Below, piece after piece: positions 50,145-58,323 of a DNA stretch of 58,323 nt. Made by a program: the position numbers and the translations under genes. Each line of letters begins with the position of its first letter. The first letter of the stretch is position 1. This DNA comes from Chloroflexota bacterium (GTDB lineage: Bacteria; Chloroflexota; Anaerolineae; UBA4142): NCBI GenBank assembly GCA_023489485.1, contig JAMDCU010000089.1, positions 1 to 58,323 on the forward strand, given 5' to 3'. The notes under the pieces were generated by a model, which searched no databases, was not told the origin of the DNA, and worked only from the letters and a program-made list of their open reading frames with translations.

Positions 50145-51383
50145 TTATCCTTGCTTGGCGTCTTGCGGCAGCGACAGAGAGGGTGATGGTTCGAGACGAG
50201 GCGTCTGTATGAGACAGGCGGCGTCAGGTTGTTCGGGCAGCGCGATCTTGAAATCAGTCACGACCCGGTCAAGGAAGTTGGAAATCAAGCTCGTCATCGT
50301 CTCTACTTCAAGCAAGAATGCGTCGTGTCCCCATGTGGACTGCAGGTTGCAGTAGCTCACATCCGCGCCGACGGCAGTCAGCGCGCTGACCAGCTCTTTC
50401 GAATGATAGGCCGGGTAGAGCCAGTCGGATGTGAACGAGACGACGAGGTAAACAACGCGGCTGCTGTTCGCAAAAGCGGCGGCGAGACTGTGTTGCCCAT
50501 TGCTCAGATCGAAATAGTCCATCGCTTTGGTCACGTAAAGATAGCTGTTGGCATCAAAGCGCTGGGTAAAGCCATTGCCCTTGTAGCGCAGATAGCCTTC
50601 CACCGAAAAGTCGGTATCAAAGTCATACCCAAAGCGGGCGCGGGTGAGATTGCGTCCGAACTTTTGTTGCATGGACGTTTCGCTCAAATAAGTGATGTGT
50701 CCGATCATGCGGGCCACCGCGAGCCCTGAATTCGGGCGCACGCCATCGTAATAGTCGCCGCGATTCCAGTTCGGGTCCGCGTAGATCGCTTGGCGCCCCA
50801 CCTCGCTGAAAGCAATGAGCATCGGAGAATGGCGGGCGGTGGTCGCGAGGGGGAGAGCAGCACGCACGCGGTCCGGGTAGCTGACTGTCCACTGGAGCAC
50901 CTGCATCCCGCCCATGCTGCCGCCGGCCACGGCCAAGAGGCGCTCGATGCCGAGATGATCGATCAGATCGCTCTGAGCGCGGACCATGTCTGCCACGGTC
51001 ACCACGGGGAAACTCAGCCCGTAGGGCTTGCCCGTCTGGGGATTGATCGAACTTGGACCGGTAGACCCCTGGCATCCTCCGATCACATTAGAGCAGATTA
51101 CAAAGAATTTGTTAGTGTCGAACGCTTTTTCCGGGCCAATGCAGTCATCCCACCAGCCTGGCTGTTTGTCGTCAGGCGCTTGATAACCGGCCGCGTGAGC
51201 ATCGCCCGAGAGCGCATGCAGGATGAGAATGGCGTTGCTCTTGTCCGCATTGAGTTTGCCGTATGTCTCGTACGCGAGCGTAATCGGCCCGAGCGTTTCG
51301 CCGCTGTCGAGCGGCGTGGGCTCGTCTTCGGCAAAGGTAAAGTATTGGCGTTCGACCAAGCCTACAGAGTGTGTGGTTTCCAT
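50145..51383 (-). CDS. metX: Homoserine O-acetyltransferase
   Basis: 412 residues from ATG 51383; the open frame continues upstream to 51695 but is antisense-like to met[51 protein letters not shown] and the nucleophile elbow [14 protein letters not shown] are standard. The remaining triad members are Asp in SFTSDWLYP and His in [11 protein letters not shown]. It transfers acetyl from acetyl-CoA to homoserine. It follows metY by 13 bases and is followed by metW. Confidence 0.95.
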   Translation of the reverse strand: METTHSVGLVERQYFTFAEDEPTPLDSGETLGPITLAYETYGKLNADKSNAILILHALSGDAHAAGYQAPDDKQPGWWDDCIGPEKAFDTNKFFVICSNVIGGCQGSTGPSSINPQTGKPYGLSFPVVTVADMVRAQSDLIDHLGIERLLAVAGGSMGGMQVLQWTVSYPDRVRAALPLATTARHSPMLIAFSEVGRQAIYADPNWNRGDYYDGVRPNSGLAVARMIGHITYLSETSMQQKFGRNLTRARFGYDFDTDFSVEGYLRYKGNGFTQRFDANSYLYVTKAMDYFDLSNGQHSLAAAFANSSRVVYLVVSFTSDWLYPAYHSKELVSALTAVGADVSYCNLQSTWGHDAFLLEVETMTSLISNFLDRVVTDFKIALPEQPDAACLIQTPRLEPSPSLSLPQDAKQG

Positions 51384-51396
51384 ATTGCGCCTGTGA

Positions 51397-52734
<1,338 letters not shown>

Positions 52735-52774
52735 CTAACGAACAAAGTTGCAGCGGACGCTCAGGGAAACGCGA

Positions 52775-52810
52775 AACCTCCTCAGGAAAACTCTAAATCC
52801 AGAGGAGGTT
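52775..52810 (-). promoter_or_regulatory. Second hairpin in the metY leader
   Basis: AACCTCCTC (52775-52783) and GAGGAGGTT (52802-52810) can pair. It lies between the terminator and the metY start and contains a ribosome-binding-like GAGGAGG on the minus strand. It may affect mRNA stability or be a fallback regulatory step. Confidence 0.4.
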
Positions 52811-52814
52811 CGGG

Positions 52815-52850
52815 AGAAACAAAAACCTCTTCCGCTGAAAGAAGAGGTTT
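52815..52850 (-). terminator. Riboswitch-controlled terminator in the metY leader
   Basis: On the minus strand AAACCTCTTC pairs with GAAGAGGTTT (52850-52841 with 52832-52823), followed by TTTTTGTTTC. It lies 15 bases after the SAM-I aptamer, so SAM binding should favour termination. Confidence 0.88.
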
Positions 52851-52865
52851 ATCGACAACACTGTC

Positions 52866-53021
52866 CTCTCATCTTCCAGAGTCCATCTCTGCCGGAATTG
52901 GCACCAAGTCTGGAGGTGGGAGGTTAGAAGTTGGCGAGTCCAACTACTGATTCTAACGTCTCATCCCCAAAAGGTTGCCGAGGCTTCACAGGGCCGGTCC
53001 CTCCGCCTCTCTGGATAAGAG
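52866..53021 (-). promoter_or_regulatory. SAM-I (S-box) riboswitch aptamer
   Basis: On the minus strand CTCTTATCCAGAGAGG at the 5' end pairs with GATGAGAG at the 3' end (P1). Hallmarks in order are GAGAGGCGGAGGGAC, GTGAAGCCTCGGCAACC, GGTGCCAATTCC and GAGATGGACTCTGGAAGATG, the conserved internal-loop, pseudoknot and junction elements of the class. It senses S-adenosylmethionine and controls the met operon by termination. Confidence 0.95.
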
Positions 53022-53051
53022 TGAAGAATGAGCTATTCGATTGTTGGGGAC

Positions 53052-53080
53052 TTTATAGCACAGACCCTGCCAAATGTCAA
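53052..53080 (-). promoter_or_regulatory. Promoter of metY-metX-metW
   Basis: On the minus strand TTGACA (53080-53075) and TATAAA (53057-53052) are separated by 17 bases. Transcription would start near 53045, about 25 bases before the riboswitch. Confidence 0.88.
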
Positions 53081-53113
53081 GAAAAGCGCACAGAGACTCT
53101 TGCCAGATGGCAT

Positions 53114-53141
53114 TTGACAGATGCTCGAAATTTAGTAAAAT
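53114..53141 (+). promoter_or_regulatory. Distal promoter of cysK
   Basis: TTGACA (53114-53119) and TAAAAT (53136-53141) are 16 bases apart. Transcription from about 53148 would give a leader of about 300 bases before cysK. Its -35 lies 33 bases from that of the divergent met promoter. Confidence 0.6.
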
Positions 53142-53283
53142 AACCACCGCATCATAAAGCGAGCAAACCAAGAATGATTTCTCGTCGGTGGAATGTCGAG
53201 ACCAATTCTGGCGCCATATGCCTGCTCTGCGTCTGTACCGGGCGGGGGCTGTCGCACCGCGTCCAGAAGTCATTGGCTTGATT

Positions 53284-53391
53284 GCCGACGAATAGGTGTG
53301 ACCTGTCCCCGCAGCAGATATGCTTGGTTTTGCGGGGGACCGGGATTGCCACTCGGCAAGAGCCCAGGACTAGCCCTGGGCTCTTGCATTT
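53284..53391 (+). promoter_or_regulatory. Structured leader and hairpin upstream of cysK (attenuator or operator)
   Basis: GTCCCCGCA (53305-53313) pairs with TGCGGGG(G)AC (53331-53340) with one bulge, and GCCGA (53284-53288) can pair with TCGGC (53353-53357). Immediately after, GCAAGAGCCCAGG (53356-53368) pairs perfectly with 53375-53387, followed only by ATTTCCC. The TCGGC element overlaps the first bases of that stem, so the two structures could compete. It could be a weak attenuator for the distal promoter, or the palindrome may bind a repressor at the proximal promoter. No known riboswitch class is recognised. Confidence 0.45.
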
Positions 53392-53412
53392 CCCGATGAA
53401 TCTTTGTAATAA
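53384..53412 (+). promoter_or_regulatory. Proximal promoter of cysK
   Basis: TTGCAT (53384-53389) and TAATAA (53407-53412) are 17 bases apart. The -35 element lies in the right arm of the perfect palindrome at 53356-53387. Transcription would start near 53419, with AGGAG and the ATG at 53446 following. Confidence 0.55.
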
Positions 53413-53445
53413 TCCTTCAGGTGCAAGAATCAGGAGCCATAAAAC

Positions 53446-54381
53446 ATGAGAATCGCAAATGATGTTACCGAATTGATAGGTAATACACCGCTCGTGCGCC
53501 TGCGGCGCGTGACCGAGGGGAGCAAGGCGACGGTCGTCGCCAAGCTGGAATATATGAACCCGGCGCACAGCGTCAAGGATAGGATCGGCGTAGCGATGAT
53601 TGATGCCGCCGAAAAGGCGGGACGCGTCAAGCCGGATACGGTGATTGTCGAACCGACGAGCGGGAACACCGGGATTGCCCTCGCGATGGTCTGCGCCGCA
53701 CGCGGCTATAAATGCATTCTGACCATGCCCGACACCATGAGCAAAGAGCGCCGCATGCTGTTGCGCGCCTTTGGCGCCGAACTGGTGCTTACGCCCGGGA
53801 GCGAAGGGATGGGGGGAGCAATTCGCAAGGCGGAAGAAATGGCGGCTGCCGATTCTCGCTATTTCATTCCTCAACAGTTTGAAAATCCGGCGAACCCCGA
53901 GATTCACCGCAAGACGACTGCTGAAGAGATCTGGCGCGACACGGATGGCCGGGTAGATTTCCTGGTCGCCGGAGTTGGCACGGGCGGAACAATTACGGGC
54001 GTCGGAGAGGTCATCAAGGCACGCAAGCCCTCCTTCAAGGCAATTGCGGTTGAACCCGACGGGTCGCCAGTCCTCTCGGGCGGCCAGAAAGGGCCGCACC
54101 CGCTCCAGGGCATCGGAGCTGGGTTTGTTCCGCAAGTCCTGAACACCAAGATCTATGATCAAGTCATTCGAGTGAAGAATGACGATGCCTTTGTTACGGC
54201 GCGGCGGATGGCACGCGAGGAAGGGCTGCTCGTCGGTATATCGTCGGGCGCGGCGACCTGGGCGGCGCTGCAGGTGGCGCGCCGTCCTGAGAATGAGGGC
54301 AAGCTGATCGTCGTCATCATTCCTTCGTTCGGCGAGCGATATCTGAGCACGCCGCTTTATGCGGACCTGGCCGAGGGATGA
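53446..54381 (+). CDS. cysK: Cysteine synthase A (O-acetylserine sulfhydrylase)
   Basis: 311 residues from ATG 53446 with AGGAG upstream. [14 protein letters not shown], the PLP Lys in [45 protein letters not shown] and [13 protein letters not shown] are canonical. It makes cysteine from O-acetylserine and sulfide. cysE, which makes its substrate, follows 10 bases later, and metY is divergent, so sulfide use is coordinated here. Confidence 0.97.
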   Translation: MRIANDVTELIGNTPLVRLRRVTEGSKATVVAKLEYMNPAHSVKDRIGVAMIDAAEKAGRVKPDTVIVEPTSGNTGIALAMVCAARGYKCILTMPDTMSKERRMLLRAFGAELVLTPGSEGMGGAIRKAEEMAAADSRYFIPQQFENPANPEIHRKTTAEEIWRDTDGRVDFLVAGVGTGGTITGVGEVIKARKPSFKAIAVEPDGSPVLSGGQKGPHPLQGIGAGFVPQVLNTKIYDQVIRVKNDDAFVTARRMAREEGLLVGISSGAATWAALQVARRPENEGKLIVVIIPSFGERYLSTPLYADLAEG

Positions 54382-54391
54382 AGGAGGAACG

Positions 54392-55225
54392 ATGAAGGAT
54401 GAAGAACGTGGGTTCAAGCTTCCCAGGCCGCAGGGTTCCGGGTTGAACGTTCCGATTTCAGACGGGCGCTCTCGCAATCTGGAATCTGAAACTCATGTGA
54501 AACCCCGCCGGGGGCCCGGTGTCCTCACCGCCATCAAGGGTGACATACATTCCGTGTTTGAGCGCGACCCGGCAGCCAGGAGTATGCTCGAAGTATTGCT
54601 CTGCTATCCCGGGCTGCATGCCGTGTGGGCGCACTGTGTTACGCACTGGCTCTGGACCCACAAGCTCAAATTACTGGCGCGCTGGCTCTCCCAAATCGCA
54701 CGCGGAGTCACGGGGATCGAGATCCACCCGGGAGCTGTCATCGGCCCTGGCCTATTCATCGATCACGGCATGGGTGTTGTGATCGGCGAGACGGCGGAAA
54801 TTGGGGCGAACGTGACGCTGTATCACGGCGTCACGTTGGGCGGAACGAGTATCGTCAAAGGCAAGCGCCATCCGACTTTGGGGGACCGTGTGGTGGTGGG
54901 GGCGGGCGCCAAAGTCCTCGGTGCCATCACGGTGGGCGAGGACAGCCGCATTGGGGCGAACGCTGTGGTCGTGCGGCCAGTTCCGCCGAATTCGGTCGTC
55001 GTCGGAGTGCCGGGGAATGCGGTGATGCGAACGCAGGCACGCGTCGCCGGAGACACGCCCGACCTGGAGCACAATCGGATGCCAGACATGATCGGCGCCT
55101 CCGTCATCTCGCTAATGTCGCGAGTCGATGCGCTTGAACAACTGGTCGTCGGACATACCCACATATCCGAACCGGGTCATCTCCCGAAGGAAGGGGTATG
55201 GGACGTCGAGGACTATACGATCTAG
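54392..55225 (+). CDS. cysE: Serine O-acetyltransferase
   Basis: 278 residues if ATG 54392 is used (GGAGGAACG upstream). The family core starts at about residue 47, [21 protein letters not shown], so the first ~45 residues are an odd extension derived from repeat-like DNA (GATGAAGGATGAA); GTG 54498 is a plausible alternative start. The left-handed beta-helix has [59 protein letters not shown]. It acetylates serine for CysK. The C-terminal tail lacks a terminal Ile motif in the usual context, ending EDYTI, which could still dock into CysK. Confidence 0.94.
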   Translation: MKDEERGFKLPRPQGSGLNVPISDGRSRNLESETHVKPRRGPGVLTAIKGDIHSVFERDPAARSMLEVLLCYPGLHAVWAHCVTHWLWTHKLKLLARWLSQIARGVTGIEIHPGAVIGPGLFIDHGMGVVIGETAEIGANVTLYHGVTLGGTSIVKGKRHPTLGDRVVVGAGAKVLGAITVGEDSRIGANAVVVRPVPPNSVVVGVPGNAVMRTQARVAGDTPDLEHNRMPDMIGASVISLMSRVDALEQLVVGHTHISEPGHLPKEGVWDVEDYTI

Positions 55226-55228
55226 AGG

Positions 55229-55272
55229 ATTCCCCCTCTGTGCAATCCACAGAGGGGGAATGCTTTATAATG
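55229..55272 (+). terminator. Terminator after cysE
   Basis: ATTCCCCCTCTGTG (55229-55242) pairs perfectly with 55248-55261 around CAATC, followed by GCTTTATAAT. The U-tract is short but the 14-bp stem is very strong. Confidence 0.75.
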
Positions 55273-55811
55273 CCGCGGTTACGGCAGCAGATAGTCTCAG
55301 CCCCAATTGGCAAGAGGCCGGCGGATGGGTCCCGTAACGAAACGCCACGCAGGCCCTATTGCAGCGACACCCAAGTGTATATATACTGGTGATACGGCAG
55401 CGGCTGTGCGGCGCTGGAAAATTCAGAACGCCAGTCTCTAGATTTTGCGTTCGCTTGGGCAAGCATGGTTCGAAAAGTGGCCTTTGATGCGATTGTCGTG
55501 CGCAAAGCCCCGAACGGCATGAATGCCGCCATCAACATAGCATGGTGACTTTGATTCGTTTTTGTCTAGAATGTGTCCACGCATCCCCCCCCACCTCCGC
55601 GTGCCTGCTCGTTTTGGCTTATACGCCATCCGCTCGGGCAAAGGATCGGCAGAGTCGGCAATTAGAGGAAAGCGGGCGAGTGCGCTGACTGCCGATCACT
55701 CGGCGCACGCGGTCTTACCTTTGGAGCAATCGCCGACGCTGTCCGTCCGCGACCCCGCCCGGAGGCAGGGTTCACGGCATGCGCGGCGTTGAAACAAATC
55801 AAGAGAGCATT
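55273..55811. other. Intergenic stretch without a supported gene
   Basis: About 540 bases. Short frames such as one from ATG 55464 (MVRKVAFDAIVVRKAPNGMN) lack ribosome-binding sites and relatives I recognise. A tract of eight C residues occurs near 55587. TGCCGATCACTCGGCG-type self-complementary sequence occurs near 55690-55705. No promoter could be assigned with confidence. Confidence 0.4.
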
Positions 55812-55858
55812 GCGAGTTTGCCGAAAGCGTTGCGACGTAATGCACTCGGCAAACTCGC
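55812..55858 (+). repeat. Long hairpin upstream of the thioredoxin gene
   Basis: GCGAGTTTGCCGA (55812-55824) is exactly complementary to 55846-55858, with a shorter inner pairing GCGTT/AATGC. It ends 46 bases before the GTG start of the thioredoxin gene. It may be an operator or an mRNA leader element; there is no T-run. Confidence 0.55.
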
Positions 55859-55904
55859 CGGTCGCCGAACGTGGATAAGTGGATTTGCCAGAAAGGAGGA
55901 AACA

Positions 55905-56678
55905 GTGGCAGCCGTTTTTGATACTCCGATTCGAACGAGTGCCGCGAATCTGGAAAGGGTACTGGCCGCAGGACGACCGATGTTAATTGTGTTCGAGTCG
56001 CCGAATTGTGACCCTTGTCGTTCACTTGACCCAACACTGAATGAACTGGCGCGTGAGTTCGCGGGCCGGGCGCTGATCGTCCGTGTGGAGAGTGCCGAGG
56101 AGGCCAATCTCGCCGCGCGCTTTCGGTTAGTGCGTGTTCCGACCCTCGTGTATTGGCAAAAAGGAAGCGAGGTCGCGCGCATCGACGGGGCGGCGGATGC
56201 GCGAGCCGTGCGAGCATGGCTCGAGTTCATGCTGGGGAACGGTCCGCAGCCCGCCCAAGCCAGCGGACCGAGCGTCTCGCTTGGGGGGGACGCTGCTCCA
56301 TCTTCCCAATCACGCGGCTCGTCTCGGCCGGCAACCTCGGCCCAAGACGGAGGACCGGTCGTCGTGACGGATGCCACCTTTTCTTCGAAGGTATTGCAAT
56401 CGCCGCTGCCGGTGCTCGTGGATTTTTGGGCGCCTTGGTGTGGCCCCTGCCGCATGGTTTCGCCCATCGTGGAGGACATGGGCCGGCAGTATGCAGGGCG
56501 CTTGCGCGTGGCAAAAGTGAACACGGACGAGAATCCAAATGAGGCAAGTCGCCTGGGCATCATGGGTATCCCCACCTTGATCTTTTTCAAGAACGGGCGA
56601 GAAATCGACCGGATCGTGGGCGCGGTGCCCAAAGCGAACTTACAGACCCGAGTCGAACGTGTTTTGAGCGCCGGCTGA
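55905..56678 (+). CDS. Double-thioredoxin protein
   Basis: 257 residues from GTG 55905, which follows AGGAGGAAACA; the frame is open upstream to 55779 without support. Domain 1 (about residues 8-112) is thioredoxin-like with an unusual active site CDPC (residues 35-38, ESPNCDPCRSLDP) and cis-Pro in RVPTLVYW. A Ser/Pro/Gly linker (about 120-148) precedes domain 2, a canonical thioredoxin with DFWAPWCGPCRMVSP and GIPTLIFFKNG. No signal peptide is seen, so it is probably a cytoplasmic disulfide reductase or chaperone. Confidence 0.9.
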   Translation: MAAVFDTPIRTSAANLERVLAAGRPMLIVFESPNCDPCRSLDPTLNELAREFAGRALIVRVESAEEANLAARFRLVRVPTLVYWQKGSEVARIDGAADARAVRAWLEFMLGNGPQPAQASGPSVSLGGDAAPSSQSRGSSRPATSAQDGGPVVVTDATFSSKVLQSPLPVLVDFWAPWCGPCRMVSPIVEDMGRQYAGRLRVAKVNTDENPNEASRLGIMGIPTLIFFKNGREIDRIVGAVPKANLQTRVERVLSAG

Positions 56679-56971
56679 GCCGTAAGCTCGTCAACCGCTT
56701 CTTGACCGGTCCAGCAACTCTTGTAAAGCTATAGAGCGAAGCCTGCCTGTTCTTGTGTTCAGTATCGTTTCTGCTCCCAAGGAAGGCCTGGGAAGTTGGA
56801 ATCTACATGACTCCCCTAGCCCGCCTCTTTATGCTCTACGACCGAATGATAACGCGAACCTCGCAGCGGATTGGGGACTGGAGTAGAGCGGCGATGATTT
56901 GACGAATTTGGTCGCGTGTGCTAACGTTCTCATAGACTCTGCGCCCCCACTTTGCGCCTCTCAGGAGAAAA
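56679..56971. other. Intergenic region before the lipoprotein
   Basis: No gene is supported in these 293 bases. A frame on the minus strand (56836-57357) is a shadow of the lipoprotein. A possible promoter lies at 56899-56927. Confidence 0.5.
56899..56927 (+). promoter_or_regulatory. Possible promoter of the lipoprotein gene
   Basis: TTGACG (56899-56904) and TAACGT (56922-56927) are 17 bases apart; the -10 element is a weak match. A start near 56934 would leave a leader of about 38 bases containing AGGAGA before ATG 56972. Confidence 0.45.
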
Positions 56972-58323
56972 ATGGCAACACGCTCCATTTGCGCGCGATC
57001 GATGATCGCCCTTTTTGCCATCTTCATTTCTGCTTGTTCCATTATCTCACCCAGCCCACGGGTGCCTACGCCTGTGCCCACATTGGCCTCTACCGGCAAC
57101 GGCGGGGCTCTTCCAACTCTTCTTCCGACCGCGGACTTTACCGGGGCGCCGCCCACGGCGATCCCTTCAACACTCCCTTCACCGGTCATAGTCCCGACCG
57201 TCACTCCGGTCGCGCCGACCCCTCCACCGACCCTACCTCCCAGCGGTTTCTCGCTCCTCGTCAACCCGGACCTCTTGTGGAGCATCCGGTATCCGGCAAA
57301 CCAATTCAGCGTCGAGACACAGAGTGACGGCACGGTGCTCCTCCGCACGAGCGACAAGACAGTTTTTGCTGCCGTGGCAAGCTATGCGGCGACCGGCAAC
57401 GAATTCGGCAGCTCGGGTGAAGGACTACGGAGCCGTGCCCGCGATGCCCTTGAGCGCATTCTCGGCAAGCCACTCAAGAGCTCAAGTGTCATTCAAGGTC
57501 GAACGAGTCTCTTGGAGACAGGAATCAGTTACTCCACGGATGATGGCTTCACGGGTGAAGCGTTCTACGGCCAGACGGGACGGGCGCAGAAGAATTTTCG
57601 GGTCTATGGTTTCTTGTTCGGGTACAAGACGGGCACAGACCCCCGATTAGTGACTACGCTCAAGTCGATGCGCGACTCTCTTATCGCGGTCACAGTGTCT
57701 CCACTGGATGTTGGATCCTCGGGCAAAGCGCTGTGGCTTGTCTTTAGCCAGGGAATGAGAGGATACAATGCACAGCTGGAGGAAGGACATTTCGTCGCCG
57801 TTTACAGTAAGGATGGCGCATGGAAAGAAGTGAGCCACATTGATCTGCAGAATGCCGACTATGTCGCGCCCGATGGCGTTCGGCAGGTACAGGTGGAACC
57901 CACTCATCTCTGGTTCACGGCGGAAAGCGGCGTGGGGGCACATGGTGACTGCTTTGAGCTCATCAGCTTTGACGGTCAGGCCCTCCGCAGCCAAGTGGCT
58001 CACTGCCAATCGGGTCCGGTGGCGGGGTTCCTAAGCGACCTGAATGGGGATGGGATTCCTGAGGTCGTGCTGGACACGAGCGACTATTATGTCTTTTGTT
58101 ACGCCTGCGGCGTTCGTTATGTGGATAGCCAAGTCTTGCGCTGGAACAACGGCCAGTGGATAGAAGTAAACCTCACCAAGCTCTCGGATTCCGCATCCGC
58201 CGATTTACGCAACCTGACGAATCGTGCGGTGGATTTGGCGCAGGGGGAATTCTGGAAAGAGGCGAAGGATACCATCGACCAGGCGATGGCGCTCAATGCT
58301 CAAGACCCGAAAATTCTTCTGCG
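56972..58323 (+). CDS. Secreted lipoprotein of unknown function (3' end outside window)
   Basis: The frame is open from ATG 56972 (AGGAGA upstream) to the window end, at least 450 residues. The signal peptide RSMIALFAIFISACS has a lipobox with Cys22. A Pro/Thr-rich linker follows (PRVPTPVPTLAST through PVAPTPPPTLPPSGF). The folded part (from about residue 95, SLLVNPDLLWSIRYPANQFS) has a beta-rich region with FLSDLNGDGIPEVVLDTSDY, an FG-GAP-like calcium-binding repeat, around residue 350. The last visible part (FWKEAKDTIDQAMALNAQDPKILL) looks like the start of TPR helices. It should be anchored on the outer face of the membrane. Confidence 0.85.
   Translation, partial: MATRSICARSMIALFAIFISACSIISPSPRVPTPVPTLASTGNGGALPTLLPTADFTGAPPTAIPSTLPSPVIVPTVTPVAPTPPPTLPPSGFSLLVNPDLLWSIRYPANQFSVETQSDGTVLLRTSDKTVFAAVASYAATGNEFGSSGEGLRSRARDALERILGKPLKSSSVIQGRTSLLETGISYSTDDGFTGEAFYGQTGRAQKNFRVYGFLFGYKTGTDPRLVTTLKSMRDSLIAVTVSPLDVGSSGKALWLVFSQGMRGYNAQLEEGHFVAVYSKDGAWKEVSHIDLQNADYVAPDGVRQVQVEPTHLWFTAESGVGAHGDCFELISFDGQALRSQVAHCQSGPVAGFLSDLNGDGIPEVVLDTSDYYVFCYACGVRYVDSQVLRWNNGQWIEVNLTKLSDSASADLRNLTNRAVDLAQGEFWKEAKDTIDQAMALNAQDPKILL

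Noticed and set aside
56836..57357. 173-codon minus-strand frame
   Set aside because: It is the reverse shadow of the lipoprotein, whose signal peptide, lipobox and ribosome-binding site are clear; Gly/Val-rich composition reflects the complement of the Pro/Thr linker.

Overview
The window is a bacterial chromosome fragment of about 55% G+C. Dense operons, sigma-70-type promoters, a SAM-I riboswitch upstream of methionine genes, Pro/Thr-rich lipoproteins and large signalling-type TPR regulators suggest Chloroflexota, perhaps Anaerolineae. This is inferred from protein style; no rRNA or other decisive marker is present.

Layout. (1) 1-2.4 kb: the C-terminal end of a large ATPase/TPR regulator, a strong terminator and a small unknown protein. 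(2) 2.5-4.2 kb: a promoter preceded by four TTAACC-like boxes at exact 11-bp spacing (Pho-box-like), a hairpin-rich leader, a receiver-like protein without the phosphoacceptor Asp, a small protein that shares its C-terminal domain, and a 33-codon remnant of a NusG/RfaH-type antiterminator. (3) 4.4-35.7 kb: one co-directional exopolysaccharide/O-antigen-like locus. It encodes UDP-ManNAcA synthesis (WecB, WecC) and a WecG-family transferase, several GT2 and GT4 glycosyltransferases, two methyltransferases, two WxY-type TPR membrane proteins, a Wzx flippase, two Wzy/WaaL-like proteins, a priming sugar transferase, a complete GDP-D-glycero-D-manno-heptose set (GmhA, HddA, GmhB, HddC) with a transaldolase that could supply sedoheptulose-7-P, and a Wzc-type tyrosine autokinase. 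The locus carries scars: a truncated six-hairpin protein fused by deletion to a headless bi-domain oxidoreductase, a decayed second wecB, and a decayed glycoside hydrolase. (4) 35.7-40.4 kb: a gene-poor mobile-looking segment with pseudogenes, a serine-recombinase-like protein lacking the expected nucleophile, a tyrosine recombinase and a degenerate tRNA(CAU) whose acceptor stem does not pair. (5) 40.5-49.4 kb: housekeeping genes, namely two aldo/keto reductases, an HtrA protease, a DUF72 protein, hypoxanthine phosphoribosyltransferase, a nuclease-fold protein, a cytidylate-kinase-like protein and 4-alpha-glucanotransferase, plus an orphan consensus promoter that may drive a small RNA. (6) 49.4-55.3 kb: sulfur assimilation. 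metY-metX-metW is read leftward under a SAM-I riboswitch and terminator; cysK-cysE is read rightward from a long structured leader. (7) 55.3-58.3 kb: a double thioredoxin and the start of a lipoprotein that runs off the window.

How it works together: the polysaccharide locus contains precursor synthesis, lipid-linked priming, chain assembly, flipping, polymerisation/ligation and length-control kinase functions. The upstream receiver-like/antiterminator module probably once regulated it. The met and cys operons form a divergent pair, consistent with coordinated O-acetylhomoserine/O-acetylserine sulfhydrylation. No CRISPR array, complete insertion sequence or rRNA was found.
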